Of a DNA stretch of 57,788 bases, positions 40,797 through 49,619 are shown one piece after another. Each line of letters starts with the position of its first letter. Within the stretch, counting starts at the first letter, position 1. The DNA lies in NCBI GenBank assembly GCA_944392485.1, contig CALXWO010000010.1:1-57788 (forward strand). Direction: 5' to 3'. The translations under genes and the position numbers were made by a program. The notes below the pieces were generated by a model. The model was not told the origin of the DNA, searched no databases, and saw nothing but the letters and a program-made list of their open reading frames with translations. Origin of the DNA: an uncultured Clostridia bacterium. GTDB taxonomy: Bacteria; Bacillota; Clostridia; TANB77; CAG-508.

Positions 40797-41696
40797 ATGT
40801 TTGAAGATATAAAAAAGAATAAAAGAAAATCAATTTTTATTGTTTTTGGATTTGTATTAATTATTACTTTAATCCTATATTATATATGTATGGCATTTGA
40901 TTTAAGTGCACCTATTGCTATTATAATTGCACTAACTTTTTCAATAATAGCTAGTTGGGCTTCTTATTATAATAGCGATAAAATAATACTTTCCATATCT
41001 AAAGCAAGACCTGCAACAGAAGAAGAAGATAAAAAAATTATTAATATTTTAGATGGTTTAATGATATCTTCTGGTCTTTCTCATAGACCTAGACTTTATG
41101 TTGTAGATGATCCTCAGCCAAATGCTTTTGCAACTGGAAGAAATCCAGAACATTCAATCATTTGTGTTACAACTGGTCTTTTAGAAAAATTAGAATATTA
41201 TGAGCTTGAAGGTGTTATTGCCCATGAAATGGCTCATATAAAAAATTATGATATTCTTTTATCTGCTGTTGTAACTGTTATGGTAGGATTTATTGTTATG
41301 CTTTCTGACATATTTACAAGAGCTTTATTCTTTAGAGGTGGTCGAGATAGAGATAGCGATAATAAAGGAAATGCAATTGTAATGCTTATTGGATTAGTAT
41401 TTTTAATTCTTGCACCTATTGTAGGAAAGTTAATGCAACTTGCTGTATCTAGGAGAAGAGAGTTCTTAGCAGATAGTACTGCAGTTGAGTTTACAAGAAA
41501 TCCAGATGGATTGATTTCTGCTTTAAGAAAACTTGATGATGATCCAAATGAATTAAAAGTTGCAAATAAAGCAACAGAAAACATGTATATAGTTAATCCT
41601 TTCAAGAAAAATGCAAATGGAAAGAAAAAAACAAGTCTTTTTTCTACTCACCCAAGTATTGATGATAGAATTGGGGCTTTACAAAATATAAGATAA
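40797..41696 (+). CDS. htpX: Membrane M48 zinc metalloprotease HtpX
   Basis: Quality-control protease of the inner membrane. 299 residues from ATG 40797 (TTAGGTGAT upstream; the ATG nine bases earlier overlaps that site). Two N-terminal helices (about 13-31, 36-55), the active site VIAHEMAHIKNYD (HExxH, about 140-152), two further helices (about 155-175 and 194-213) and the third ligand in SRRREFLADSTAVEF. Length and order match HtpX. A terminator follows. No CGG at all. Confidence 0.94.
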   Translation: MFEDIKKNKRKSIFIVFGFVLIITLILYYICMAFDLSAPIAIIIALTFSIIASWASYYNSDKIILSISKARPATEEEDKKIINILDGLMISSGLSHRPRLYVVDDPQPNAFATGRNPEHSIICVTTGLLEKLEYYELEGVIAHEMAHIKNYDILLSAVVTVMVGFIVMLSDIFTRALFFRGGRDRDSDNKGNAIVMLIGLVFLILAPIVGKLMQLAVSRRREFLADSTAVEFTRNPDGLISALRKLDDDPNELKVANKATENMYIVNPFKKNANGKKKTSLFSTHPSIDDRIGALQNIR

Positions 41697-41705
41697 AAAC
41701 AATAA

Positions 41706-41737
41706 AATTAGGGAACAGAGCTAAATCTGTTCCTTAA
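41706..41737. terminator. Terminator between htpX and the convergent kinase gene
   Basis: AGGGAACAGA and TCTGTTCCTT arms around GCTAAA, followed by AATTTTAAT. Confidence 0.65.
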
Positions 41738-41739
41738 TT

Positions 41740-42491
41740 TTAATCATCTGTAATATCGCGTTCTTTTGATCTATTATTTATCTTTGTTTTATCATTAAAA
41801 TCTATTTTTTTTGCTTCGTATCCACCATATTTTTCTTTCATAGTTTTTTTCTTCTTTTGAGGATTGGAAGAAATGTGTTCATGATAAATTTTATCTGCTA
41901 ATTTTTGTAAGTCTTCGATGGTTCCAATGTTTTCTATCCTTCTATTTATTTTTTTCCCTTTCTTATTGCCAATCTTTTGCGATCTATTAAAAGCCTTATC
42001 CCTTCTTACAATTGTTTCCTTATCAAATAGTACATCTTTTCTTTTGATTATTCTTTTTTCTCTTTCTCGGAAGGGTACGTTTATTTGTATTATATAATCT
42101 AATTTTTTATATATTGCAAAGTTTCCTAAAGTAGCTCCGTTCAATTATTATTGTTTTTTTCTCTTCTTCAATATTCCTATCAATTTCTTTTTTTAAAAAT
42201 CTTTCTCTAGGTAACTGTAAAATTCCATAATATAAATTACTTACAAAATTGTTTTTTATCAATCTATCTCTTATTCTTCTTACTCTTTCATTTAGTATCA
42301 TAACTTCTTCGCCTTGCTCGTTAGAATATACATTTTTATCAACTATTCCGACTTGGCATTTTTTCTTTTATTGATTTCATATTAGTTATTTCATCTAAAT
42401 GTATAACTCCTATGCTATCATCTTTTTGTAACATTCTTGATAACGTAGTCTTTCCAGAGCCACTTTTACCCATTATTCCTATTAGCTTCAT
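41740..42491 (-). CDS. P-loop kinase-like protein, needs two +1 shifts at CGG
   Basis: About 249 residues after recoding. Walker A is GIMGKSGSGKTTLSRML (about 5-21), then VIHLDEI. The first CGG (42348-42350) follows EKMPS; skipping C gives GIVDKNVYSNEQGEEVMIL. The second (42137-42139) follows KKTIIIE; skipping C gives GATLGNFAIYKKLDYIIQ, matching the 'v.eg..l......d..i.v' strand of dephospho-CoA-kinase/uridylate-type kinases. VPFREREKRIIKR is the arginine-rich lid, with Arg encoded by CGA, showing other CGN codons are read normally. A basic C-terminal tail follows. Substrate unknown. Three conventional fragments would otherwise be annotated here. Confidence 0.78.
42137..42139 (-). other. CGG +1 recoding site (P-loop kinase, Gly118)
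   Basis: GAA CGG A; skipping the C gives TIIIE-GATLGNFAIYKK. Zero frame stops eleven codons later. Confidence 0.8.
42348..42350 (-). other. CGG +1 recoding site (P-loop kinase, Gly48)
   Basis: AGT CGG A; skipping the C gives KMPS-GIVDKNVYS. Zero frame stops three codons later. Confidence 0.8.
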
Positions 42492-42501
42492 ATATATTCT
42501 C

Positions 42502-42822
42502 CTATATTATATTATTTATAGAATTTTTGCTAATCTTTAGTATTTCGTCAAAATTATCATCTTTTGCAGCTTTATTTTTTCTAATTACTCCGCACTTTTT
42601 GCATTTATACACTATTATATATCCTTTTTTATTATTTATTTCAACTCCAATTGGCTCTAGCATTCCATGACATTCTTCTTGCCTGTCTCCTGGATTTTTA
42701 TCTACATGTTTTGAATACAAACAATGATTACAATGATTTCTGCAAGAATATCCTAGTTTTTCTACTTTTTTTCCGCAATTTTCACATATAAATTCTTCAT
42801 CAATTTCATTAAATTTTTTCAT
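42502..42822 (-). CDS. RNHCP domain zinc-ribbon protein
   Basis: 106 residues with FICENCGKKVEKLGYSCRNH, CNHCLYSKHVDKNPGDRQEE and C...YKCKKCGVIRKNKA: four cysteine pairs, with the RNHC and HVDxxPGDR signatures that name the family. Likely a zinc-binding RNA-associated protein; function is unproven. It lies 10 bp upstream of the P-loop kinase on the same strand. All CGG out of frame. Confidence 0.87.
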   Translation of the reverse strand: MKKFNEIDEEFICENCGKKVEKLGYSCRNHCNHCLYSKHVDKNPGDRQEECHGMLEPIGVEINNKKGYIIVYKCKKCGVIRKNKAAKDDNFDEILKISKNSINNII

Positions 42823-42838
42823 ATTCTTAATCTTTCCT

Positions 42839-42959
42839 TTAAATTGGAATTTGTTTTTGAGAGGTGCAAAGTGTGAAATGTGCTTTTTAGGGCCTAGCTA
42901 CGTAAGTCTTTACCCAAAATTCCCACTTCTCACTTCCCACATCCCACTTCTCATTCAAA
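42839..42959. repeat. Dispersed palindromic repeat supplying a stop codon
   Basis: TAAATTGGAATTTG, GAGAGGTGCAAAGTGTGAAA, core TTTTTAGGGCCTAGCTACGT, CCCACTTCTCACTTCCCACA, ATCCCACTTCTCATTCAAAT. On the minus strand the TGAATGAGAAGTG end provides the TGA stop of the kinase gene at 42951. Confidence 0.85.
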
Positions 42960-44588
42960 TATACTTCCACCAATAAATTCTCTTAGCAAAGAATTGCTTG
43001 GTACATTATCTGGTTTTATTGATTTGAAGTAACTTAGCATGTGGTATATTCTTTTTGCTTCTGAATATTCTTCTTCTTTTTGTGTAATTTCTTTTAATAA
43101 TGGAATAGCAAAATCTTTAAGTACACTAAGCTCATATACCAAAGATGAATTAAACATTACATCTGCTTGTTCTTGAAATTGAAAAATATTTACCGCTTCT
43201 CCTTTATTTACAGAGGGCCACATTTTTAAAGTATGCATAGCGCTATATCCTCTGAATTTATAATCTCTTACTATTCTTCTTATTAACCTAGTATCTGTGG
43301 TAGGTATTCTATTATAATAATCTATATTTAAAACTGTTAATGCACTAATATAAATTTTAAACTTTTGCTCTTTAGGAATTAAATATGTTAATTTATCATT
43401 TAAGCAATGTATACCTTCCATTATTAGAACTTCATCCTTGGCAAGATTCATAGTATTTCCTTTGTACTCTTTTGTTCCTGTATGGAAGTTAAATGTTGGC
43501 ATTTTTACTTCTTTTCCTTTTAATAATTCTAAGATATGTGTGTTTAAAAGTTTTACATCTATTGCATCTATTGATTCAAAATTATATTCTCCATTTTCAT
43601 CCTTTGGTGTGTCTTTTCTTTCTACAAAATAATTATCTACAGATATTGTTTTTGGTTTTAATCCATTTAATTTAAGTTCTATCTCCAATCTTTTTGCAAA
43701 TGTTGTCTTCCCAGAAGACGAAGGTCCTGCAACTAAAATTACTTTTAAATTTTTATTGCTTGCAATTTTATCTGCAGTTTTAGCAATCTTTTTTTCGTGA
43801 AGTGCTTCATCTAGTAAAATATAGTCCTTAATATTTCCATTTCTTATTGATTCATTAAGCTTGTATAATGTATTAACATTTAGTATTTTATGCACGTCTT
43901 CATATTCGTCAAGTGTCTCTAATAATTTAGGACATTCTATAAAATTATTTATTTTATTCGGATTTGTTCTACTTGGATATCTTATTAAAAATCCATCATG
44001 ATATTTTAATAGTTCATATGTTTTTATACATCCTGTAGAAATTGGCATTACTCCATAAAAATAATTATAATAGTTTTCGCAATAATATAAGGTTACTTCT
44101 TTTTTTTCTTCTAGCTCTAATTGTAGCCTTCCTTTTAAAGTATTTTCCCTTTCATAAAATTTTTTTGCTTCTTCCTTACTCATTATTACTTTTTCTATAG
44201 GAATATCTTTATCTATTATTTCTTTTACTCTATTATTTACTTTTTTTATCATTTCATCAGTTATTTCTATATTATCTATTTCGCATAACATTGAATGATA
44301 TAACTGATAATTTATAGTAAGCAAAGCCTTTGGATATATATCATGAAATGCTTTTGCTACAATATAAATTAATCCTCTTTGATATACTCTCATTCCATCT
44401 TTATCTGTAATATCTATAAGTTCAATAGTTCCATTTCCTTTTATTTTATAATTTAAGCTTTTTACTTCATTATTAAATTTACAAGCTATAATTTGATCTT
44501 TACTATTTTTTATCTCTGCTTTAAGTAAATCTAAAACAGTAGTGTTTTCTTTTACATCTATTGTTGTATTATTATAAATTACTTGCAT
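42951..44588 (-). CDS. Uridine-kinase-like protein with TGS and ThrRS-like N-terminal domains
   Basis: 545 residues from MQVIYNNTTIDV; the ATG at 44588 has AGGAGGAATATA upstream. The N-terminal TGS domain (about 1-60) is followed by a threonyl/alanyl-tRNA synthetase second-additional-domain-like region with HSMLCEI...ITDEMIKKVNNRVKEII. The kinase domain starts at VILVAGPSSSGKTTFAKRL (about 285-303), with VDNYF and LIRRIVRDYKFRG. This fusion is known in Clostridia and annotated as nucleoside kinase; substrate unproven. The final residues GGSIFE run straight into a dispersed repeat whose TGA ends the frame, so the original C terminus may have been altered. Confidence 0.82.
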   Translation of the reverse strand: MQVIYNNTTIDVKENTTVLDLLKAEIKNSKDQIIACKFNNEVKSLNYKIKGNGTIELIDITDKDGMRVYQRGLIYIVAKAFHDIYPKALLTINYQLYHSMLCEIDNIEITDEMIKKVNNRVKEIIDKDIPIEKVIMSKEEAKKFYERENTLKGRLQLELEEKKEVTLYYCENYYNYFYGVMPISTGCIKTYELLKYHDGFLIRYPSRTNPNKINNFIECPKLLETLDEYEDVHKILNVNTLYKLNESIRNGNIKDYILLDEALHEKKIAKTADKIASNKNLKVILVAGPSSSGKTTFAKRLEIELKLNGLKPKTISVDNYFVERKDTPKDENGEYNFESIDAIDVKLLNTHILELLKGKEVKMPTFNFHTGTKEYKGNTMNLAKDEVLIMEGIHCLNDKLTYLIPKEQKFKIYISALTVLNIDYYNRIPTTDTRLIRRIVRDYKFRGYSAMHTLKMWPSVNKGEAVNIFQFQEQADVMFNSSLVYELSVLKDFAIPLLKEITQKEEEYSEAKRIYHMLSYFKSIKPDNVPSNSLLREFIGGSIFE

Positions 44589-44595
44589 ATATTCC

Positions 44596-44645
44596 TCCTT
44601 CAAAATTTGCAAAAAGCAAATTTTGTATTCTTCACTCTTAATTCT
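44596..44645. repeat. CAAAATTTGC/GCAAATTTTG module
   Basis: CAAAATTTGC, AAAAA, GCAAATTTTG followed by TATTCTTCACTCTTAATTCT; the same module as at 140 and 37909, here directly before a ribosome site. Confidence 0.65.
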
Positions 44646-44687
44646 TAGCATAATTAAACTTTTCTCTTTATATAATTATTAATATTA

Positions 44688-44712
44688 AAGGTTGCAAAAA
44701 TGCAACCTTTAG
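44688..44712 (-). terminator. Terminator after the DUF5050 gene
   Basis: AAAGGTTGCA and TGCAACCTTT arms around a short A/T loop just downstream of the 44722 stop. Confidence 0.65.
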
Positions 44713-44721
44713 TTATCATAT

Positions 44722-45759
44722 TTAAAATGATAATGCCATTTTATTTTCTCCGTTTGTTTTTATTCTAAATACATCACTATCTCCATTATCGTTTTGATCT
44801 GTGTAATATATCCATCCATTGTTTATATTAATATTTGTTGAATATGTTTTTATGTCTGTTATTTTTGTTTCCTCTTTTCCATTTGCATTTATTTTATATA
44901 TTGCTGAATTTCCATCTTCATCTATTTTTGTATAATATAAATTATTAGAGTTAAAGTTAATTCTTTCAGTATCCACTTGCCCAGATATATCTGCTATTTT
45001 TTCTTTATTTTCTCCGCTTATTTTTACTCTATAAAGTTCATATTTATATGTATTTTCATCTTCATTATAATTTTCATAAATATAGTATATATTTTTTTCA
45101 TCAATAAAGAATGTATTTGATGCATCTGAGTCAACTTTTTGTGTATCTTCTCCATTTGTTTTTGTTTTAGCTATTATATAATTTCCATTATTTAAATAAG
45201 AATAATATATCCAATTTCCAACAATTTGATAATTTTCTATAGATTTATCCAGTATTATTTGTTTGTCTTCTCCATTTGTTTTTACCTTATAAAGCTTATC
45301 ATCTTTAAAATAATAAATCCAATTATTAATTACCGTAAATCTTGCTATGTCGACGTCATTTTCAATAATTTGTTTGTCTTCTCCATTTGTTTTAATTTTT
45401 ACAATATTATATTCTTCTGCTTTTAAGTCAATAAAATATAAATAATTACCTGATTTATTTAAGTACAAACCATAATCGTCACTTATTTTTTCCTTTTTGC
45501 TTCCACTAGAATTTATTTTGTATATTCCATCATTTGTACTATCTTTAAATCCTAAATAATATGTCCATTTACCTTTTTGTACAGAAAATCCTAAATTGTT
45601 TAAATTTCCTACTGTATTTCCTTCTTGTGTTTTACTACAAAATACTATAATTAAAACTAAAATTATTAATATAACAATAGCAATAATAATTGATAGTATC
45701 TTATTATTCTTTACTAGTTCAATAAATTTATTTTTTAAATTTATTATTTTTTCTTTCAT
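44722..45759 (-). CDS. Membrane-anchored DUF5050 beta-propeller-like protein
   Basis: 345 residues from MKEKIINLKNK, with AGAGGGG before ATG 45759. One membrane helix (about 22-43) is followed by six or seven repeats of the type WIYY...LYKVKTNGEDKQII at about 40-residue spacing, as in DUF5050/low-density-lipoprotein-receptor-like YWTD propellers. Every blade ends with the near-identical K(T/I)NGE(D/N) loop. A surface-exposed binding protein is inferred; no enzyme motif is seen. Confidence 0.8.
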   Translation of the reverse strand: MKEKIINLKNKFIELVKNNKILSIIIAIVILIILVLIIVFCSKTQEGNTVGNLNNLGFSVQKGKWTYYLGFKDSTNDGIYKINSSGSKKEKISDDYGLYLNKSGNYLYFIDLKAEEYNIVKIKTNGEDKQIIENDVDIARFTVINNWIYYFKDDKLYKVKTNGEDKQIILDKSIENYQIVGNWIYYSYLNNGNYIIAKTKTNGEDTQKVDSDASNTFFIDEKNIYYIYENYNEDENTYKYELYRVKISGENKEKIADISGQVDTERINFNSNNLYYTKIDEDGNSAIYKINANGKEETKITDIKTYSTNININNGWIYYTDQNDNGDSDVFRIKTNGENKMALSF

Positions 45760-45893
45760 AGGTTCCCCTCTCTTATACAAAATTTATCATTAGAATTTAC
45801 AAATTTATTATATAAGTTTAATACTATATTATCAAGTATTTTTTTACTTTTTTTGGATATAATATACTATATAAATTTATTGGAGATGGTTTT

Positions 45894-46076
45894 ATGAATA
45901 AACAAAGGTTAAATGAAATTTTAAAAAATCAAAGTTTAAATGAAGTTTTTTACAACGAAAAGCCAGTATGGATTCAAGAAGTACATGATGATATTGCAAA
46001 AATAGGTTTTTTAGACGGCTCTAAAGAAAAAGATGTATATATAGAAGATTTGTATGAAAGTAATTTGTATGAGTAA
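45894..46076 (+). CDS. sspH: H-type small acid-soluble spore protein
   Basis: 60 residues: MNKQRLNEILKNQSLNEVFY, then NEKPVWIQEVHDDIAKIGFL, with the SspH hallmark 'v.y.g.PVWIe.vd...a.V' pattern. It is shorter and more acidic than alpha/beta SASPs. In Bacilli SspH is made in the forespore; here it indicates the organism forms endospores. TTGGAGATGG lies eight bases before the ATG. The single CGG triplet is GAC-GGC, out of frame. Confidence 0.8.
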   Translation: MNKQRLNEILKNQSLNEVFYNEKPVWIQEVHDDIAKIGFLDGSKEKDVYIEDLYESNLYE

Positions 46077-46077
46077 A

Positions 46078-46252
46078 CTATAAACTGTAATTTGCTTCGC
46101 AAATTACAATAGTGAAGAACTAAAAGTGAAAAGTGAATAGTAAATGAAGATTTTTTGTTGGTTCCAACAAAAAATCAACAATTACTTTTAACTCTTCACT
46201 CTTAACTTTTAACTGTAATTTGTATGAATTTATTCATACAAATTACAATTTG
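46078..46252. repeat. GTGAAAAGTGAATAG/TTTTAACTCTTCAC hairpin repeat
   Basis: CTGTAATTTGCTTCGCAAATTACA palindrome, AAGTGAAAAGTGAATAGT arm, an inner TTTTTTGTTGG/CCAACAAAAAA stem, CTCTTCACTCTTAACTTTTA arm, and TTTGTATGAA/TTCATACAAA at the end. The copy at 57600-57715 has an inner TTTTTTGTTGA/TCAACAAAAAA stem, a paired change that suggests selection for RNA structure. Confidence 0.85.
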
Positions 46253-46267
46253 TCTGTTACTACACAT

Positions 46268-46305
46268 AAAAAAGATATTCCTAAAATAAGGAATATCTTT
46301 CTTAT
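46268..46305 (-). terminator. Terminator of ppdK
   Basis: AAAGATATTCCT and AGGAATATCTTT arms around a short loop; the minus strand then has TTTTTTATG. Confidence 0.85.
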
Positions 46306-46311
46306 TAAATA

Positions 46312-48945
46312 CTATTTGCTTTTTATTGCTGCTTGTGCTGCTGCTAGTCTTGCAATTGGAACTCTAAATGGTGAACAAGATACATAGTTTAATCCTATGT
46401 TATGGCAGAATTCAACACTTGATGGTTCTCCACCATGTTCTCCACATATTCCAAGTTTAATATCTGGGCGTGCTAACCTTCCTTTTTCTGCTGCCATTTT
46501 TACCAATTGTCCAACACCTTCTTGGTCAAGTTTTGCGAATGGATCTGATTCGTAAATTTTTGCTTTGTAGTAAGCATCTAAGAATTTACCAGCATCATCT
46601 CTTGAGAAACCAAATGTCATTTGTGTTAAGTCATTTGTTCCGAAAGAGAAGAATTCTGCTTCTTCAGCTATTTTGTCTGCTGTTAAAGCTGCTCTTGGTA
46701 TTTCTATCATTGTACCAATATGGTATTCCATATCTGATCCTTTTTCTTTTTTAACTTGTTCTGCTGTTTCTACAACAACATCTTTAACAAATTTTAATTC
46801 TTTCTTTTCTCCTACTAATGGAATCATTATTTCTGGTACTATATCGTATCCATCTTCTTCTTTAACTTCTATTGCTGCTTCCATTAATGCTCTTGTTTGC
46901 ATTTTAGCTATTTCTGGATATGTTACAGCAAGTCTACATCCTCTATGTCCCATCATTGGGTTGAATTCGTGTAGTTCTGCACATTTTTCTTTTAAATGTT
47001 CTACTGTAACTCCCATATCTTTTGCAAGTGCTACTATATCTTCTTCTGCTGTTGGTAAGAACTCATGTAATGGTGGATCCAAATAACGTACAGTCATTGG
47101 TAAGCCTTTTAATTCTTTGTACATAGCTTTGAAGTCACCTTTTTGGAATGGTATTAATTCGTTTAAAGCTGCTTCTCTTGCTTCTACTGTTTCTGATAAA
47201 ATCATTTTTCTGATTTTTGGAATTCTTTCTTCATCAAAGAACATATGCTCTGTTCTACAAAGTCCTATTCCTTCTGCTCCCAAGTTAACTGCATTTCTTG
47301 TATCTCTTGGGTTATCAGCATTTGTTCTAACTTTTAATGTTCTAAACTCATCTGCCCATCCCATTATTCTTCCAAAGTTTCCGCTAACTGAAGCTTCTAC
47401 TGTTTTTATATCACCTTTATATATTTTTCCTGTTGTTCCATCTAATGAAATGAAATCACCTTTATGGAATTTGTAACCACCTAGTTCAAATTCTTCTGCT
47501 TCTTCATTCATTTTGATGTCTCCACATCCACTTACACAGCATGTACCCATACCACGAGCAACAACTGCTGCATGTGATGTCATACCTCCACGAACTGTAA
47601 GTATACCTTGTGAAGCTACCATACCTTCAATATCTTCTGGCGTTGTTTCTAGACGAACAAGTATTACTCTTTCGCCTTTTCCACCCATTCCTAATTCTTT
47701 TGCTTCTTCAGCTGTAAATACTACTTTACCTGCTGCTGCACCTGGAGATGCTGGAAGTGCTTCTCCTATTACTTCTCCTGCTTTTAAGCTATCTTTATCA
47801 AATGTTGGGTGTAATAATTGGTCTAAAGATTTAGCTTCTATTCTTAGAACTGCTTCTTCTTTAGAAATCATTCCTTCGTCAACTAAATCGCAAGCTATTT
47901 TTATAGCTGCTGGAGCTGTTCTTTTTCCATTTCTTGTTTGTAAGAAATATAGTTTTCCTTCTTGGATTGTAAATTCCATGTCTTGCATATCTCTATAATG
48001 ATTTTCTAGTTTGTTTGCTATTTCCATAAATTGTTTATAACATTCTGGTAAATCTTCAGCAAGTTTAGAAATTGGTTCTGGTGTTCTAACACCTGCAACA
48101 ACGTCTTCACCTTGTGCATTGATTAAGTATTCACCAAATATTCCTTTTTCACCTGTTGATGGGTTTCTTGTAAATGCAACACCTGTTCCAGATGTATTTC
48201 CCATGTTTCCGAAAACCATAGCTTGTACGTTTACTGCTGTTCCCCAATCTCCTGGGATATCATTCATTCTTCTATAAACTATAGCTCTTGGGTTGTCCCA
48301 GCTTCTAAATACAGCTTTAACTGCACCCATTAATTGTTCTTTTGGTTCTTGTGGGAATTCTTCTCCATTCATTGCGTTTTTGTAAACTTCTTTAAATCTT
48401 TTTACTAATTCTTTTAAATCATCAACTGTTAATTCTGTGTCGTAATGAACTCCTTTTGCTTCTTTTACTTCGTCAATTATTTTTTCAAAGTAAGATTTTG
48501 GAACTTCCATAACAACATCTGAATACATTTGAATAAATCTTCTGTATGAATCGTATGCAAATCTTGGGTTTCCTGTTTTTGCTGCAAATCCTTCAACTGC
48601 AACATCATTTAAACCTAAGTTTAATATTGTGTCCATCATACCAGGCATTGATGCTCTAGCACCACTTCTTACTGATACTAATAGTGGATCGCTATTATCT
48701 CCAAATTTTTTACCTTGCATTTCTTCTAATTTTGTTAATGCTTCGAAAATTTGGCTTTGAATTTCGTCATTAATTTTTTTACCGTCGTTATAATATTCTG
48801 TACAAGCCTCTGTTGAAACAGTAAATCCTTGTGGAATTGGTAAACCTAAGTTTGTCATTTCTGCTAGGTTAGCACCTTTACCACCTAATAATTCACGCAT
48901 GTTTGCGTTTCCTTCTTTAAAAAGGTATACGTACTTTTTGCTCAT
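46312..48945 (-). CDS. ppdK: Pyruvate, phosphate dikinase
   Basis: Interconverts pyruvate + ATP + phosphate with PEP + AMP + diphosphate, a key PPi-linked enzyme of anaerobic glycolysis or gluconeogenesis. The 877-residue product has the N-terminal ATP-grasp domain (KGANLAEMTNLGLPIPQGF, about 24-42), the phosphohistidine loop GGMTSHAAVVARGMG (about 452-466), and the PEP-binding barrel with GLCRTEHMFF and GICGEHGGEPSS. Codons are more biased (strong expression) than in neighbours. Four CGG triplets, all out of frame. Confidence 0.97.
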   Translation of the reverse strand: MSKKYVYLFKEGNANMRELLGGKGANLAEMTNLGLPIPQGFTVSTEACTEYYNDGKKINDEIQSQIFEALTKLEEMQGKKFGDNSDPLLVSVRSGARASMPGMMDTILNLGLNDVAVEGFAAKTGNPRFAYDSYRRFIQMYSDVVMEVPKSYFEKIIDEVKEAKGVHYDTELTVDDLKELVKRFKEVYKNAMNGEEFPQEPKEQLMGAVKAVFRSWDNPRAIVYRRMNDIPGDWGTAVNVQAMVFGNMGNTSGTGVAFTRNPSTGEKGIFGEYLINAQGEDVVAGVRTPEPISKLAEDLPECYKQFMEIANKLENHYRDMQDMEFTIQEGKLYFLQTRNGKRTAPAAIKIACDLVDEGMISKEEAVLRIEAKSLDQLLHPTFDKDSLKAGEVIGEALPASPGAAAGKVVFTAEEAKELGMGGKGERVILVRLETTPEDIEGMVASQGILTVRGGMTSHAAVVARGMGTCCVSGCGDIKMNEEAEEFELGGYKFHKGDFISLDGTTGKIYKGDIKTVEASVSGNFGRIMGWADEFRTLKVRTNADNPRDTRNAVNLGAEGIGLCRTEHMFFDEERIPKIRKMILSETVEAREAALNELIPFQKGDFKAMYKELKGLPMTVRYLDPPLHEFLPTAEEDIVALAKDMGVTVEHLKEKCAELHEFNPMMGHRGCRLAVTYPEIAKMQTRALMEAAIEVKEEDGYDIVPEIMIPLVGEKKELKFVKDVVVETAEQVKKEKGSDMEYHIGTMIEIPRAALTADKIAEEAEFFSFGTNDLTQMTFGFSRDDAGKFLDAYYKAKIYESDPFAKLDQEGVGQLVKMAAEKGRLARPDIKLGICGEHGGEPSSVEFCHNIGLNYVSCSPFRVPIARLAAAQAAIKSK

Positions 48946-49138
48946 AAATTAAAACCTTCTTTCTTTAATATTTTCAAAATCCTGTACTATTATATATCAT
49001 GGTTTTTTAAAATGCAATCATTTTTTGTAATATTTTTGTAATGTTTTTGTAAAATAATTATCCGTAAGCAAAATCCTCTATTTAAATAGCAAATTTAAGA
49101 TATAATTATATAAAAAGCACTTGGAACATACAGTTGCA

Positions 49139-49175
49139 AAAAAGTAGAGCAAAACTATTACAGTTTTGCTCTACC
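49139..49175 (-). terminator. Terminator of the 49180 gene
   Basis: GTAGAGCAAAACT and AGTTTTGCTCTAC arms around ATTAC; the minus strand continues TTTTTTGC. Confidence 0.85.
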
Positions 49176-49179
49176 AAAT

Positions 49180-49419
49180 TTATCTTAGCTTTTCTATTGC
49201 AAAGAAATTAGCCCATTTGGGAACTTCGATCTCTTTAGGGAATTCCATCCCTTTAAATTCGACAATATCCCCTTTTGAGATAATCTCTTTATATGGGAAC
49301 CCTATAAATTTGTGGAAATCCTGGTTGCTTTCAAAAAAGGCAAACCTTTCTGCTCCTACTTCAATCATAGAGTTCCGTTTACTAAGATACAAGTTGTAAG
49401 AACATCCGCATATTGACAT
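49180..49419 (-). CDS. 79-residue protein of unknown function with one in-frame CGG
   Basis: MSICGCSYNLYLSKRNSMIE...: a mixed alpha/beta small protein with a KGDIVEFKGMEFPKE segment suggesting a small beta barrel. No family recognised. GGGGGGA at the right distance fixes ATG 49419, and a perfect promoter (TTGACA-17-TAAAAT) and strong terminator bracket the gene. Arg15 is CGG; a +1 shift there would end the protein two codons later. Codons are GC-richer than in neighbours. Translation from Met18 is possible in principle but lacks a ribosome site. Together with the 24873 gene it is the exception class for CGG. Confidence 0.65.
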   Translation of the reverse strand: MSICGCSYNLYLSKRNSMIEVGAERFAFFESNQDFHKFIGFPYKEIISKGDIVEFKGMEFPKEIEVPKWANFFAIEKLR

Positions 49420-49470
49420 GCGATTGTTCCCCCCTTCTTAAGTATTTACTAAGCTGTAAGCCTAGTAGTT

Positions 49471-49484
49471 GTGGAAATTTCCAC
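49471..49484. promoter_or_regulatory. GTGGAAATTTCCAC palindrome in the 49180 leader
   Basis: A perfect 14-bp palindrome just downstream of the -10 element; position suits a repressor operator. Confidence 0.5.
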
Positions 49485-49492
49485 TTATAAAT

Positions 49493-49521
49493 ATTTTAAC
49501 ATTGTTTATATTTTATGTCAA
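49493..49521 (-). promoter_or_regulatory. Sigma-A promoter of the 49180 gene
   Basis: Minus strand TTGACA, 17 bases, TAAAAT. Confidence 0.85.
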
Positions 49522-49570
49522 TTGTTGTCCTTTTAGCTTTAAATTAACAGTAAAAATAATATAAATTAAT

Positions 49571-49598
49571 AGAGGTTAGAAAATAAAATTTCTAACCT
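49571..49598 (-). terminator. Terminator of rpsB-tsf
   Basis: AGAGGTTAGAAA and TTTCTAACCTCT arms around a TAAAAT loop, downstream of tsf. Confidence 0.7.
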
Positions 49599-49619
49599 CT
49601 AACTTCTAATTTATAAAAT

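Noticed and set aside
40621..40833. 70-residue minus-strand open frame with RKNCSEQK repeats
   Set aside because: No ribosome site, lies wholly in a tandem DNA repeat and overlaps the htpX start region.
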